Shown: positions 37,234 to 47,039 of the stretch, piece after piece | Numbering within the stretch: the first letter of the stretch is position 1 | How the letters are laid out: each line of letters opens with the position of its first letter | Source: Roseovarius atlanticus | GTDB lineage: Bacteria; Pseudomonadota; Alphaproteobacteria; Rhodobacterales; Rhodobacteraceae | Direction of reading: 5' to 3' | DNA length: 64,000 bases | Assembly: GCF_001441615.1 (NCBI RefSeq) | Contig: NZ_LAXJ01000012.1 | Coordinates: 62,001-126,000, forward strand | Made by a program: the position numbers and the translations under genes | The notes under the pieces: model-generated | Told to the model about the DNA's origin: nothing | The model's input: only the letters and a program-made list of their open reading frames with translations | Database searches by the model: none

Positions 37234-38445
37234 TCATTGCCGCACCAGTTCGGCATTGGCCGCGTCGGCCAGCCGCCAGGCGACAATCGCATCGCTGACC
37301 GCCTGCGCCATCCGGTCGCGCCAGGCCTTGTCGGCGATATTCGCACGGTCCCGGTCTGAGCTCAGAAAGCCCACCTCCAGCAGGACCGACGGGATATCCG
37401 GCGATTTCAACACCGAGAAACCGGCCATCCGCATGGGGCGCGAATTCAGCGGCAGGTCGTTTTCCCGAATGCCCAGCTGGATCGCCTTGGCAAGCTGCCC
37501 CGCACGCGGCTGTGTCTCCAGCCGCGCGAGGTCCATCAACACGTCGGCCACCACGTCGTCCGAGCCGGTCAGGTCTATCCCGGCCAAAAGATCGGCCCGG
37601 TCATGCCGTTCGGCCAGCGCCTCGGACGCCTTGTCGGACGCGCTGTCGGACAGGGTATAGACGGTCGCCCCATGCGCCCGCCCCTCGCTCAGCGCATCGG
37701 CGTGCAGCGACAGAAAAAGGTCCGCATCGACCTGGTGCGCAATGGCCACGCGCCGCTCCAGTGAAACGAAACTGTCGTCCTCGCGCGTCAGAACGACCCG
37801 GATATCGGCGTCGCGCAACAGCACATCCTTCATTTCCCGCGCCAACGCCAGCATCAGGTCCTTTTCCGTCAGGCCATCCTTTTCGGCGCCGGGATCAATC
37901 CCACCATGGCCCGGGTCGATCACCACGGTAAAGGGCTTGTCCGCATCCTTTTCAGCGCGCTCCAGATCCGACGCCTTGCGCACATCCCAGCCCGGCAGGT
38001 CCGGCGCGCCCGAGGCCGCGGCGAACGCCTCTGCCGAGACACCCTCCATCTCGATCACCAGTCGTGCGGTGCCGGTTTCCGCGTCCAGCGCCATGTCGGC
38101 GCCCTCGATCCCATAGGGCCCCGCCAGCGCCACGACCATGCGCGACCAGCCGGGCTGAAACGATCCCACGCGCACCTCACGCGCGCGCTCGGCCATGTCG
38201 AGCAGCGTGCCGTCCACACCGCGCCAGTCCACCTCGCGGAAATCCACGACCAGTCGTTCCGGCGCATCCAGCGTGAACACCCGCCACGGCACGCCCTGGC
38301 TCAACGCAAGTTCCAGAATCAGCCCCTGCCGCGTGTCCGACAGGCGCGAGCCCTCCATGTCGACACGCGCCAGCCCGCCGAAGGACTGCGCACTGGCACA
38401 GGCCGCCCAAAGGCACATCATCAAACTCAGGATAACCCGGATCAT
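37234..38445 (-). CDS. amiC: N-acetylmuramoyl-L-alanine amidase, AmiC type
   Basis: A 403-residue protein with a signal peptide (MIRVILSLMMCLWAACASAQS), an AMIN-like targeting domain (about 25-140) and a zinc amidase domain (about 170-395). The zinc ligands lie in VIDPGHGGIDPGAEKDGLTEKDL and SLHADAL, with catalytic VLLEVGFLSS near the end. It cuts the bond between muramic acid and the stem peptide in the periplasm, usually for cell separation. An 88-bp spacer leads into mrcA on the same strand. Confidence 0.94.
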   Translation of the reverse strand: MIRVILSLMMCLWAACASAQSFGGLARVDMEGSRLSDTRQGLILELALSQGVPWRVFTLDAPERLVVDFREVDWRGVDGTLLDMAERAREVRVGSFQPGWSRMVVALAGPYGIEGADMALDAETGTARLVIEMEGVSAEAFAAASGAPDLPGWDVRKASDLERAEKDADKPFTVVIDPGHGGIDPGAEKDGLTEKDLMLALAREMKDVLLRDADIRVVLTREDDSFVSLERRVAIAHQVDADLFLSLHADALSEGRAHGATVYTLSDSASDKASEALAERHDRADLLAGIDLTGSDDVVADVLMDLARLETQPRAGQLAKAIQLGIRENDLPLNSRPMRMAGFSVLKSPDIPSVLLEVGFLSSDRDRANIADKAWRDRMAQAVSDAIVAWRLADAANAELVRQ

Positions 38446-38659
38446 ACTGCTCTGCCGCTTTCATCGGTCTTGTTACGTGCCAGTCTACACCAGCCCCGCC
38501 GATTCCCACAGCCCGGTTTTTTCTGCTTTGACGGTGCGTCCGAAACCATAAGGCCACCCGCGCGTGCTCATCACGATCAGGCGAACGGGCCGCTATCGCC
38601 TTGACGTTGCCGCCGCGAAACCCGACACATGCCACGTCTTTTGTACAGGAGAGCCCCGG

Positions 38660-39412
38660 ATGATCCGCCCCCTTGTGACCGCGACCGCCCTCACCCTGAG
38701 TTGCGCCCTACCCCTTGCCGCGCTCGACCTCGACGCCATGTCCGATGCCGAGCGGGAGGCTTTCCGCGAAGAGGTCCGGGCCTATCTTCTGGAAAATCCC
38801 GAAGTGATCATGGAGGCCGTCGCAGTGCTGGAACAGCGCGAGGCCGCCGCGCAGGCGCAGAATGACCAGGACCTTGTCGCGGCCAATGCGGACGCGCTTT
38901 TCAACGACGACCGCTCCTGGGTCGGCGGCAATCCAGAGGGCGACATCACGCTGGTGGAATTCATCGACTATCGCTGCGGCTATTGCAAACGCGCCCACCC
39001 CGAGGTCACCAACCTTTTGAAAGAAGACGGCAACATCCGGTTCGTGCTGAAGGAGTTTCCGATCCTCGGCGAACAGTCAGTCACCGCCTCGCGCTTTGCC
39101 ATCGCCACGCGGCAGGTGGCCGGGGACGAGGCCTATCATTCCGTCAGCGAAGCGCTGATCGCCTATTCCGGCGACATCACCGAACCCGCGCTGCGCCGGA
39201 TCGCCGAACCGCTGGAGCTTCCGGTTGACGAGATCATCGCGGAAATGGGCAGCGCGGACGTCACCGAAGTGATCGAAGACAACCACGCGCTTGGCCGTGC
39301 GCTTCAGATTTCCGGCACGCCGTCCTTCGTGATGGAGAACCAGATGCTGCGCGGCTACGTCCCGCAGGCCGAGATGGAACTGATCGCCGAAGATATCCGC
39401 AACGGCGGATGA
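38660..39412 (+). CDS. DsbA-family periplasmic thiol oxidoreductase
   Basis: A 250-residue protein with a signal peptide ending near PLAALD. A helical N-terminal region (about 25-85, REAFREEVRAYLLENPEVIMEAV) of the kind seen in Com1/ScsC-like DsbA proteins may mediate oligomerisation. The thioredoxin domain has Cys106-Gly-Tyr-Cys109 in DYRCGYCKRAHP and the cis-Pro loop in ISGTPSFVM. It forms or rearranges disulfides in secreted proteins. AGGAG lies about 8 bp before the ATG. It is divergent from amiC across a 214-bp spacer. Confidence 0.9.
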   Translation: MIRPLVTATALTLSCALPLAALDLDAMSDAEREAFREEVRAYLLENPEVIMEAVAVLEQREAAAQAQNDQDLVAANADALFNDDRSWVGGNPEGDITLVEFIDYRCGYCKRAHPEVTNLLKEDGNIRFVLKEFPILGEQSVTASRFAIATRQVAGDEAYHSVSEALIAYSGDITEPALRRIAEPLELPVDEIIAEMGSADVTEVIEDNHALGRALQISGTPSFVMENQMLRGYVPQAEMELIAEDIRNGG

Positions 39413-39449
39413 TCGCGTGAAGACGCTCGCGTAAGCCCTTGATAAAAAA

Positions 39450-40583
39450 CTATTCCGCGGCGTGCGGGTCTGCCGCCGCCGCGGCTTCCAGCTCGGCGGC
39501 CTTCTTCTCGACCTCCTCGACGATGTGCTCGATCATCTGGTCGTTTGACATCTTGTGACTGGCCTTCCCGGCCAGATAGACCATACCGCTGCCCGCGCCG
39601 CCGCCGGTAAAGCCCACATCGGTCATCAACGCCTCGCCCGGCCCGTTGACCACGCATCCGATGATGCTCAGGCTCATCGGCGTCTTGATGTGCTCCAGCC
39701 GTTCTTCCAACGCCTCGACCGTCTTGATCACGTCAAAGCCCTGCCGCGCGCAGGATGGGCAGGATATGATGTTGACCCCGCGATGCCGCAGGCCCAGCGA
39801 TTTCAGGATTTCATAGCCGACCTTGACCTCTTCGACCGGATCGGCTGACAGGCTGACGCGGATCGTGTCGCCGATCCCCATCCATAGCAGGTTGCCCAGA
39901 CCGATCGCGCTCTTGATCGTGCCCGAGGTCAGGCCGCCCGCCTCGGTGATCCCAAGGTGAATGGGCGCATCGGTCGCCTCGGCCAGTGCCTGATAGGCGG
40001 CGGCGGCCATAAAGACATCGGACGCCTTGCAGCTGATCTTGAACTCGTGAAAATCGTTGTCTTCCAGCACCTTGATGTGGTCCAGCCCGGATTCCACCAT
40101 CGCCTCGGGCGTCGGTTCGCCGTATTTCTCCAACAGGTGCTTTTCCAGCGACCCGGCGTTCACGCCGATCCGCATCGAACAACCGTGGTCGCGCGCCGCG
40201 CGAATAACCTCGCGCACGCGATCCTGGCTGCCGATATTGCCGGGGTTGATCCGCAGGCAGGCCGCGCCCGCCTCGGCCGCCTCGATCCCACGGCGATAAT
40301 GGAAATGGATGTCCGCCACGATTGGCACCGGGCTTTCGCGGACGATTTCCTTCAATGCCCTCGAACTGTCCTCGTCCGGCACCGATATCCGCACGATATC
40401 CGCCCCAGCATCCGCCGCGGCCTGGACCTGCGCGATGGTGCCCCGGATATCCGTGGTCGCGGTGTTGGTCATCGTCTGCACGCTGATCGGCGCATCGCCC
40501 CCCACGGGGACGTCGCCCACCATGATACGGCGGCTGGATCGACGGTAAATGTTACGCCAGGGGCGAATGTGGTTCAGTGACAT
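39450..40583 (-). CDS. ispG: 4-hydroxy-3-methylbut-2-enyl diphosphate synthase
   Basis: A 377-residue enzyme of the MEP isoprenoid pathway (GcpE). The N-terminal barrel has [13 protein letters not shown] and [30 protein letters not shown]. The C-terminal domain holds the [4Fe-4S] ligands in [13 protein letters not shown] (two Cys) and [12 protein letters not shown] (third Cys, with the Glu that completes the site). It reduces methylerythritol cyclodiphosphate to HMBPP. It lies 97 bp after the RodZ-like gene on the same strand. Confidence 0.97.
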   Translation of the reverse strand: MSLNHIRPWRNIYRRSSRRIMVGDVPVGGDAPISVQTMTNTATTDIRGTIAQVQAAADAGADIVRISVPDEDSSRALKEIVRESPVPIVADIHFHYRRGIEAAEAGAACLRINPGNIGSQDRVREVIRAARDHGCSMRIGVNAGSLEKHLLEKYGEPTPEAMVESGLDHIKVLEDNDFHEFKISCKASDVFMAAAAYQALAEATDAPIHLGITEAGGLTSGTIKSAIGLGNLLWMGIGDTIRVSLSADPVEEVKVGYEILKSLGLRHRGVNIISCPSCARQGFDVIKTVEALEERLEHIKTPMSLSIIGCVVNGPGEALMTDVGFTGGGAGSGMVYLAGKASHKMSNDQMIEHIVEEVEKKAAELEAAAAADPHAAE

Positions 40584-40680
40584 CTCATCGCTTTCGGGCG
40601 GTGTCGGGTTTCATCCCGAACCTAAGCAGGCACAGCAAGGATGACAATGCGGTCGCTTCTGTTTCCCCAAGGAAACCCGC

Positions 40681-41955
40681 TCACTCCTGGATCGGGGTGA
40701 CCGCGTCGGCCTCAAGCTCGGCGACATAGCGCGACAGGTCCTGGTCCGCGTCCAGATTTGCCACCGGCAGGGCATCGGCCAGCATCTGGGAATCGAGCGG
40801 CAGGCCCGACGTGACCTGACCACGCTGTCCTGCGGGGCCATGATGCACGCCATTCACCGCGAAATAGATCGCGCCGCTTTCGCCGATCCGGATCGTCGGG
40901 GCGCCTTCCATCACGGGCACATCCCACGTGTCGCCCGCATTCATGATCGTCTCATAGATAACGCTGCCGTCCGGGGCCTGGACGCGCACCCACGCGGGGC
41001 GCACCGCGACCATCTTCACGCCTGCCGGCTGATCGGCCAGAACCTGCGGGCTTTGACGCGGCTGATCCTGAGGCTCCTGAACTTCGGCAACCTGGGCCGC
41101 GCCCGCCGTGGCCGTGGCATAATCGGGCGAGCTCCGGTCCGCGTCCGGCAGATCGCCGCTGAACGCACCCATTTCCGCCGGGTTCAGCGTCGAGATCGGC
41201 GCATCCCGTGCGACCATCACCGGAACCTCCAGCGCCTCGGGACGGTAAAGCCGATCCAGTCGCTCGTCCCGCGGTGCGTTGAAAACCGACTCGGTCGTCG
41301 CAGGGTCGTTCTCTTGCGTTTCATCGTCGCGGCCCGAGGCCGGTACGGCCCCGTCCAGAGGATCGAGGTCGCTCAGAACCGCGGGCGTGTTCTCGACCGG
41401 CGCGAACTGGACGCGCTGCACCTCGTTCAGCACGCTCCATCCGCCGTATCCCAGCCCGCCGATCAGCAGGGCCAGCACCATGACCGACCCGATCGCGCCC
41501 GGTTCGATCCGCGCCAGGAACGACTCCGTGGCCGGCACGAACGGCGTCTTGGGCAGCGCGATGGGGTCTTCCTTGCGCGGCGTCCGGCGCAGCGGGCCGG
41601 CATCCGGGCGCCGGATGCTGCTGGCCTCGGCCGACATGCCGTGCGCGATGGAAAAGCCGCTTTCAGCGCAGAACCCGGCAAAAGCCCGGTCCGGGTCCAT
41701 GTTCAGATAGCGCGCATAAGAGCGCACGTAGCCGGGAATGAAGCCGGGCGTGTCGAACGCATCGGGGTCGCAATTCTCGATGGCAGCGATGTAGGACGCC
41801 TTGATGCGCAGCTCGCGCTCCACATCCAGAAGGGATTTACCGATGGTGGCCCGTTCGCCGCGCATAAGATCGCCAAGGCGCAACTCGAACGCGTCAAAGC
41901 CGCGCGGCTCGACGTCATGCTCTTCCGTAGTCCGCTTGGATCGGAACCCTATCAT
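40681..41955 (-). CDS. RodZ-like protein: HTH, membrane segment and DUF4115
   Basis: A 424-residue protein. Residues about 20-90 form an HTH_25-type domain (LGDLMRGERATIGKSLLDVERELRIKASYIAAIENCD) of the RodZ type. One membrane segment lies near 180 (SVMVLALLIGGLGYGGWSVL). A long acidic disordered region follows, then a DUF4115-like periplasmic domain (about 325-400, VRPAWVRVQAPDGSVIYETIMNAGDTWDVP). RodZ links MreB to the cell-wall synthesis complex. The ATG at 41955 (MIGFRSKR) is preferred because the region before it is an unstructured basic run without family similarity. It precedes ispG, an order common for rodZ. Confidence 0.88.
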   Translation of the reverse strand: MIGFRSKRTTEEHDVEPRGFDAFELRLGDLMRGERATIGKSLLDVERELRIKASYIAAIENCDPDAFDTPGFIPGYVRSYARYLNMDPDRAFAGFCAESGFSIAHGMSAEASSIRRPDAGPLRRTPRKEDPIALPKTPFVPATESFLARIEPGAIGSVMVLALLIGGLGYGGWSVLNEVQRVQFAPVENTPAVLSDLDPLDGAVPASGRDDETQENDPATTESVFNAPRDERLDRLYRPEALEVPVMVARDAPISTLNPAEMGAFSGDLPDADRSSPDYATATAGAAQVAEVQEPQDQPRQSPQVLADQPAGVKMVAVRPAWVRVQAPDGSVIYETIMNAGDTWDVPVMEGAPTIRIGESGAIYFAVNGVHHGPAGQRGQVTSGLPLDSQMLADALPVANLDADQDLSRYVAELEADAVTPIQE

Positions 41956-42093
41956 CAGGTTCTGCCCTCTAACTTCGTGCCTGCGCTGTCCTTGCGCGCG
42001 ATCCCCGCTGGTGCGGGCTGTCCGATTCGCGCGCTGCCCTTCTTCTTTACGCTGTTTTACCACAGCGCAAGAAACAATGCACCTTTGGCGAGG

Positions 42094-43317
42094 TCACGCA
42101 GTTAATTCGGCACGATTCAGCGCGCAATGGCTCCAAAGTTCATCCATTGCATTAACCAGATGGTCCATCTCGCGCGGGCCATGCACGGGCGATGGCGTGA
42201 ACCGCAAACGCTCGGTGCCGCGGGGTACGGTCGGGAAATTGATCGGCTGCACGTAGATGCCATACCCGTCCAGCAGCATATCCGACAGTTGCTTGGTATG
42301 GACCGGATCCCCGACGATCACCGGCACGATATGCGTGCCGTGGTCGATGATCGGCAGTCCCAGCCCCTTCAGACGCAGCTTGAGGATGCTCGCCTGAGTC
42401 TGGTGCTGTTCACGCAACGCCTGATCGCGCTTGAGATGCGCGACCGACGCCGCAGCGCCCGCGGCAACCGCCGGCGGCAGCGACGTGGTAAAGATGAAGC
42501 CCGGCGCATAAGACCTTATGGCGTCACACATTTTGTCGCTGGCGGCAATATAGCCGCCCATCACGCCAAAGGCCTTGGCCAGGGTGCCGTTGATGATGTC
42601 GATCCGGTGCATCAGGCGGTCGCGCTCGGCCACCCCGCCGCCGCGCGGGCCGTACATGCCCACCGCGTGCACTTCGTCGAGATATGTCAGCGCGCCGAAT
42701 TCATCGGCAATGTCGCAGATTGCCTCGATCGGCCCGAAATCTCCGTCCATCGAATAAATCGACTCGAAGGCGATCAGCTTGGGCGCGTCGGGATCGTCCG
42801 CCGCCATCATCTCGCGCAGGTGGTCCAGATCGTTGTGCCGGAAGATCCGCTTGGCCCCGCCATTGCGGCGGATCCCCTCGATCATCGAGGCGTGGTTCAG
42901 CGAGTCCGAATAGATGATCAGCCCCGGAAACAGTTTCGGCAGCGTGGACAATGTCGCGTCATTGGCGATGTAGGCAGAGGTGAACAGCAGCGCCGCTTCC
43001 TTGCCGTGCAGGTCCGCCAGCTCGGCCTCCAGCCGCTTGTGATAGACCGTCGTGCCGGAAATGTTGCGTGTCCCGCCCGAGCCTGCGCCGGTGGCGTCCA
43101 GCGCCTCGTGCATCGCCTTCAGAACGACCGGATGCTGGCCCATGCCAAGATAATCATTGCCGCACCACACCGTGATCGGCTGCTCCACCCCGTCGGGGCG
43201 CTTCCACGTCGCGTGCGGGAACTGGCCATTGGTCCGCTCGATATCGATGAAGGTACGGTACCGTCCTTCTTCGTGCAGTCGGCTGAGTGCGGCATCGAGC
43301 TTGGCAGTATAATCCAC
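42094..43317 (-). CDS. hemA: 5-aminolevulinate synthase
   Basis: A 407-residue PLP enzyme that condenses glycine with succinyl-CoA to make 5-aminolevulinate, the alphaproteobacterial entry into haem synthesis. The start is GTG at 43317 ([28 protein letters not shown]), with GAGGAG about 7 bp ahead, matching the length and start of the Rhodobacter enzyme. PLP-binding Lys248 is in [25 protein letters not shown] and [12 protein letters not shown] are further active-site segments. It runs in the same direction as the RodZ-like gene and ispG. Confidence 0.96.
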   Translation of the reverse strand: MDYTAKLDAALSRLHEEGRYRTFIDIERTNGQFPHATWKRPDGVEQPITVWCGNDYLGMGQHPVVLKAMHEALDATGAGSGGTRNISGTTVYHKRLEAELADLHGKEAALLFTSAYIANDATLSTLPKLFPGLIIYSDSLNHASMIEGIRRNGGAKRIFRHNDLDHLREMMAADDPDAPKLIAFESIYSMDGDFGPIEAICDIADEFGALTYLDEVHAVGMYGPRGGGVAERDRLMHRIDIINGTLAKAFGVMGGYIAASDKMCDAIRSYAPGFIFTTSLPPAVAAGAAASVAHLKRDQALREQHQTQASILKLRLKGLGLPIIDHGTHIVPVIVGDPVHTKQLSDMLLDGYGIYVQPINFPTVPRGTERLRFTPSPVHGPREMDHLVNAMDELWSHCALNRAELTA

Positions 43318-43564
43318 GCGGATCTCCTCCTGGCAGTCTGACGAGGCACGGCACGGAGGCATTCAGCTTCGCCTTGGTGCGCCGGATATAGTTTTAAGGC
43401 TTCCCGCGCAACAGGTTACAAATTGCCACGCCCCTCCCCGGCTGGCAACCACACCTCGGCCCCTCCTTTGGTCGCAACGGCATGGCCCCCTCGAACCCGC
43501 TGGACAGCGCGGCGCGCGATGCTAGGGTCGCGCCAACATTTCCCCCAAAGACCGGAGGTCGCGC

Positions 43565-44953
43565 ATGTCCCTCGACGCCATTCTCACCCGTATCGACGCC
43601 CAGTTGCCCGACGCGATGGACCGTTTGAAGGACCTTCTGCGCATTCCTTCGATCTCCACCGATCCGGCCTTCAAACAACCCACCGACAAGGCCGCCGACT
43701 GGCTGGTCGCCGACCTGCAAAGCCTCGGCATCAAGGCCGAGAAGCGCCCCACCACCGGCCATCCCATGGTCGTGGGCCATGTCGATGGCCCCAAGGGCGG
43801 CACTGGCCCGCACCTTCTGTTCTACGGCCACTATGACGTCCAGCCCGTCGATCCGCTCGACTTGTGGAAGACCGACCCGTTCGATCCCCAGATCGAAGAC
43901 ACGCCCGCCGGCAAGGTCATCCGCGGCCGCGGCGCCTCGGACGACAAAGGCCAGCTCATGACCTTCGTCGAGGCCTGCCGCGCCTACAAGCATGTCACCG
44001 GCGAGATGCCCTGCCGCATCACCTTCTTCTTCGAGGGCGAAGAGGAATCGGGCTCGCCCTCGCTCATCCCGTTCATGAAGGAAAACGCCCAAGAGCTTCA
44101 GGCCGATCTTGCGCTCATCTGCGACACCTCGATGGTGGCCCCCGGCGTGCCGTCCATCGCCTCGCAGCTGCGCGGCATGATGAAGGACGAGTTCACAATC
44201 CACGGCCCCCGCATCGACCTGCACTCGGGGCATTACGGCGGCCCGGCCCTGAACCCGCTGCGGGAAATCTCGCGTCTCATCGCCTCGTTCCACGACGACA
44301 CCGGGCGCGTCGCCGTCGACGGCTTCTACGACGGGGTGCAAGAGGTTCCGGCCGAGCTTCTGCGCCAGTGGGAAAGCTGCGGCTTCGATGAAAAGGAATA
44401 CCTGTCCTCGGTCGGCTTCACCCAGGCGCATGGCGAAGAGGGCTACAGCACCCTCGTCCAGCAATGGGCCCGGCCCACGCTGGAAATCAACGGGCTCTGG
44501 GGCGGCTACCAGGGTGCGGGCACCAAGACGGTCATCCCCGCCGAGGCGCATTGCAAGCTGACCTGCCGGCTGGTCGACGACATGGACCCCGACGCCCTGC
44601 GCGTGAAGATCCGCAAACATGTCGAGGACCGCCTGTCGCCCGACGCCCGCGTCACCTGGAACGACGACCTCGACGGCTCGCCCGCGGCAAAGATGAACAT
44701 CGACCGTCCCGAATTCGAGGCCGCCCGCCAGGCGCTGTCCGATGAATGGAACCGGGAGGCGGTCTTTAACGCCATGGGCGGCTCGATCCCCATCGCCGGT
44801 TTCTTCAAGGAAATCCTGTCACTTGATTCCATGCTGATCGGCTTTGCCCAGGAAGACGACGCCATCCACTCGCCCAACGAGAAATACAACGTCGAAAGCT
44901 TCCACAAGGGCATCCGCAGCTGGGCGCGCGTGCTCGACCGGCTGTCGCGCTAA
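43565..44953 (+). CDS. M20 family dipeptidase
   Basis: A 462-residue zinc peptidase. Metal and catalytic motifs are LLFYGHYDVQPVDP (His, Asp), GRGASDDKGQLMTFVEAC, FFFEGEEESGSPSL (Glu pair) and LICDTSMVAPG. The dimerisation domain is about residues 200-360, and the conserved His lies in DLHSGHYGGPALNPL. The carnosinase-like length and order suggest a broad dipeptidase rather than an amino-acid deacylase. It is divergent from hemA and lies 3 bp before the alpha/beta hydrolase gene, so these two form one operon. Confidence 0.9.
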   Translation: MSLDAILTRIDAQLPDAMDRLKDLLRIPSISTDPAFKQPTDKAADWLVADLQSLGIKAEKRPTTGHPMVVGHVDGPKGGTGPHLLFYGHYDVQPVDPLDLWKTDPFDPQIEDTPAGKVIRGRGASDDKGQLMTFVEACRAYKHVTGEMPCRITFFFEGEEESGSPSLIPFMKENAQELQADLALICDTSMVAPGVPSIASQLRGMMKDEFTIHGPRIDLHSGHYGGPALNPLREISRLIASFHDDTGRVAVDGFYDGVQEVPAELLRQWESCGFDEKEYLSSVGFTQAHGEEGYSTLVQQWARPTLEINGLWGGYQGAGTKTVIPAEAHCKLTCRLVDDMDPDALRVKIRKHVEDRLSPDARVTWNDDLDGSPAAKMNIDRPEFEAARQALSDEWNREAVFNAMGGSIPIAGFFKEILSLDSMLIGFAQEDDAIHSPNEKYNVESFHKGIRSWARVLDRLSR

Positions 44954-44956
44954 GCC

Positions 44957-45823
44957 ATGCCCATCCTCGGCTTTCGCCACGACACCGCGCAGGTGAACGG
45001 CACCAGAATGGCCTACAGCATCGGCGGCGCTGGCCCGCCGCTCTTGCTTCTGCACGGTTTCCCGCAGACCCGCGCGCTCTGGGCCCGCGTGGCCCCGGCG
45101 CTGGCTCAGACCCATACGGTCGTCTGCCCCGACCTGCGCGGCTATGGCGACAGCGGCAAACCTCGGGATGTGGCCGCCTACAGCTTTCGCGAAATGGCAC
45201 GGGATCAAGTTGCACTGATGTCCCATCTGGGCCACGACAGCTTTGCCGTCGCGGGCCATGACCGGGGCGGTCGCGTGGCGCACCGGCTTGCCCTCGACGC
45301 GCCCGACGCCGTGACCCGTCTATGCCTGATGGACATCGTCCCCACCCACACGCTCTTGACGGAATTGCGGATGGACGTGGCGCAGAGCTATTACCACTGG
45401 TTCTTCCTCGCCCAGCCCGGCGCCCTGATAGAGGACATGATCGCCGCCGACCCGGACGCCTATTTTCATTCGTGCCTGACCGGCTGGGGCGCCGCCGCCC
45501 TCGAAGATTTCGACCCGGATCAACTGGCCGCCTACCGCGCCAGCTGGCGCAACCGCGACACCATCCGCGGCATGTGCAACGATTACCGCGCGGCCATCGC
45601 CCATGACGTGCACCACGATGCCGCCGATCTGGGCGCCCGCATCGCCTGCCCCACGCTGATTCTCTACGGTCGCAACGGGGCGATGGCCCGCCACTACGAC
45701 GTGCCGGCCACTTGGGCGGCGAAATGCGCCGACATGCAAGCAGGTACCGTTCCGGGCGGGCATTTCTTCATCGACACCGCGCCCGAGCCGACGATCACGG
45801 CGCTGCGCAAATTCTTTGACTGA
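44957..45823 (+). CDS. Haloacetate dehalogenase-like alpha/beta hydrolase
   Basis: A 288-residue alpha/beta hydrolase. The nucleophile elbow is GHDRGGR with Asp102, not Ser, which is the mark of the fluoroacetate/haloacetate dehalogenase and epoxide hydrolase branch. His147-Trp148 in SYYHWFFLAQPG match the halide-binding pair of fluoroacetate dehalogenases. His269 (PGGHFFID) is the likely catalytic His and Asp126 (LMDIVPT) the likely acid. The oxyanion motif LLHGFPQTRALW is present. It would split a carbon-halogen bond in small acids, though natural substrates of many homologues are unknown. It follows an M20 dipeptidase gene by 3 bp. Confidence 0.85.
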   Translation: MPILGFRHDTAQVNGTRMAYSIGGAGPPLLLLHGFPQTRALWARVAPALAQTHTVVCPDLRGYGDSGKPRDVAAYSFREMARDQVALMSHLGHDSFAVAGHDRGGRVAHRLALDAPDAVTRLCLMDIVPTHTLLTELRMDVAQSYYHWFFLAQPGALIEDMIAADPDAYFHSCLTGWGAAALEDFDPDQLAAYRASWRNRDTIRGMCNDYRAAIAHDVHHDAADLGARIACPTLILYGRNGAMARHYDVPATWAAKCADMQAGTVPGGHFFIDTAPEPTITALRKFFD

Positions 45824-45838
45824 CTGTAAGGAAGGACG

Positions 45839-45915
45839 TGGCGCGGTTGACGGGGCTCGAACCCGCGACCCCCGGCGTGACAGGCCGGTACTCTAACCAA
45901 CTGAGCTACAACCGC
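45839..45915 (-). tRNA. tRNA-Asp (GTC), copy 1
   Basis: A 77-nt cloverleaf on the minus strand. The acceptor arms GCGGTTG and CAACCGC pair, the discriminator base is G, and CCA is encoded. The anticodon stem CCGGC/GCCGG encloses CTGTCAC, giving anticodon GTC. The T-arm contains GGTTCGA. Confidence 0.97.
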
Positions 45916-45941
45916 GCAAAGGTCGTAATGTTCTGCAGCAG

Positions 45942-46018
45942 TGGCGCGGTTGACGGGGCTCGAACCCGCGACCCCCGGCGTGACAGGCCGGTACTCTAAC
46001 CAACTGAGCTACAACCGC
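45942..46018 (-). tRNA. tRNA-Asp (GTC), copy 2
   Basis: A second copy identical over the 77-nt gene, 26 bp upstream in the direction of transcription. It has the same anticodon loop CTGTCAC and encoded CCA. The two form a tandem pair that is probably cotranscribed. Confidence 0.97.
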
Positions 46019-46246
46019 CCGCTGCAGGCCCGGAACCATGCCCCGAGCGTGAGGTGCTGTTTAGGCGGCACGGCCCGCCCCGTCAAGCGGTCACCGCGTC
46101 AAATCATGAGGAATTTTGCCATCCGCCAAAAGCCGCAGAAAGCAGGATCCTGAACGTTACGGAAACAGTGTTTTTCGTGCGATTCATGTGCAGGCATACC
46201 GCAAGACGCCTTTAAGATCCTTTACTGAGGACCGGTCAAAGGCTAT

Positions 46247-46276
46247 TTGACGAAAAAGCAAAATGCCTCTTATAAA
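46247..46276 (+). promoter_or_regulatory. Sigma-70-type promoter for the HTH regulator
   Basis: A -35 box TTGACG (46247-46252), an 18-bp spacer and a -10 box TATAAA (46271-46276) lie in an AT-rich stretch, about 34 bp before the GTG start at 46311. Short palindromes GACTATTAGTC (46278-46288) and ACTGACCAGT (46303-46312) follow between the -10 box and the start. Confidence 0.6.
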
Positions 46277-46310
46277 TGACTATTAGTCCGTAAAACAGGA
46301 TTACTGACCA

Positions 46311-47039
46311 GTGTTAGATTTCCACGACCGACTGAAGACCTACATCAAAGGTTCTTCCTACGATTACAAAGGCCTCTCGCTCGAGATCGGCCAGGGCGAG
46401 CGTTATATCTCCAACCTGCTGTCTTCGAAAAGTGATCCGGGCTATTCCAGTGTCGTGAAAATCTGCTCGGCCCTCGGCATCACGCCGAACCAGATCGCGG
46501 GCCTCAACGACCAGATCACCCTGGCGGGCGGCGAGATCGACAACCGCATCGTCTCCGCCCAGGCCGAACGCATCCTGACTTCCGTCACCCGCGAGGCGCA
46601 TCGCAAGCTGTCGCAACGCGGCGCGCGCCCGCTGTTGGATGACGTCCTGACATGGTGGCATCAGCAGGGCGGCGTGCTGACCAACTTCGACACGCTCAGC
46701 GAGCATGTCGACCTCTACCTGGCCCCCGACGAGCATTCCCGCCTGCCCGAGCCCTACAAGATCGGACATCAAAGCCTGGCCGCCGAAAGCTTCGGCATCC
46801 AGACGGCCGAGCATCTGCGATATCTTTTCACCACCTTCGACGACAAGCTGTGTGAAAGCGTCCGCCTCGCCCATGTCGAGACCACCAAGGGCGACCCGAA
46901 ACTGACGATCGAAGAGATCGACGTCATGCTGCCCGGCCACAGCTTCCCGCTGCGCTTTACTTACAAGCGGCTGCTGCTGCCTGTGCGCGACGCCTACAAC
47001 AACAAGTACGTGCTGAACTATTCACAAGCTCTCGAGTGA
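46311..47039 (+). CDS. HTH transcriptional regulator with a C-terminal sensor-like domain
   Basis: A 242-residue protein starting at GTG. The N-terminal ~65 residues form an XRE-like helix-turn-helix (LSLEIGQGERYISNLLSSKSDPGYSSVVKICSALGITPNQIAG). A middle helical part spans about 80-130, and the last 110 residues (HVDLYLAPDEHSRLPEPYKIG through LPGHSFPLRFTYKRLLLPV) read like a PAS-type alpha/beta sensor, which is inference. A good promoter lies just upstream. It is convergent with a GNAT-like gene and the 3' ends overlap by 18 bp. Target genes are not evident. Confidence 0.8.
   Translation: MLDFHDRLKTYIKGSSYDYKGLSLEIGQGERYISNLLSSKSDPGYSSVVKICSALGITPNQIAGLNDQITLAGGEIDNRIVSAQAERILTSVTREAHRKLSQRGARPLLDDVLTWWHQQGGVLTNFDTLSEHVDLYLAPDEHSRLPEPYKIGHQSLAAESFGIQTAEHLRYLFTTFDDKLCESVRLAHVETTKGDPKLTIEEIDVMLPGHSFPLRFTYKRLLLPVRDAYNNKYVLNYSQALE

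Noticed and set aside
40604..40620. Palindrome TCGGGTTTCATCCCGA between the RodZ-like gene and ispG, resembling the REPIN stem
   Set aside because: It lacks the GTAG head and a partner palindrome, and the stem is only 5 bp. It may be a worn remnant, but the evidence is too thin.
45941..46153. A 70-codon reading frame starting MARLTGLEPATPGVTG on the plus strand
   Set aside because: It is the reverse of tRNA-Asp copy 2. This is a well-known type of false protein prediction from tRNA genes.
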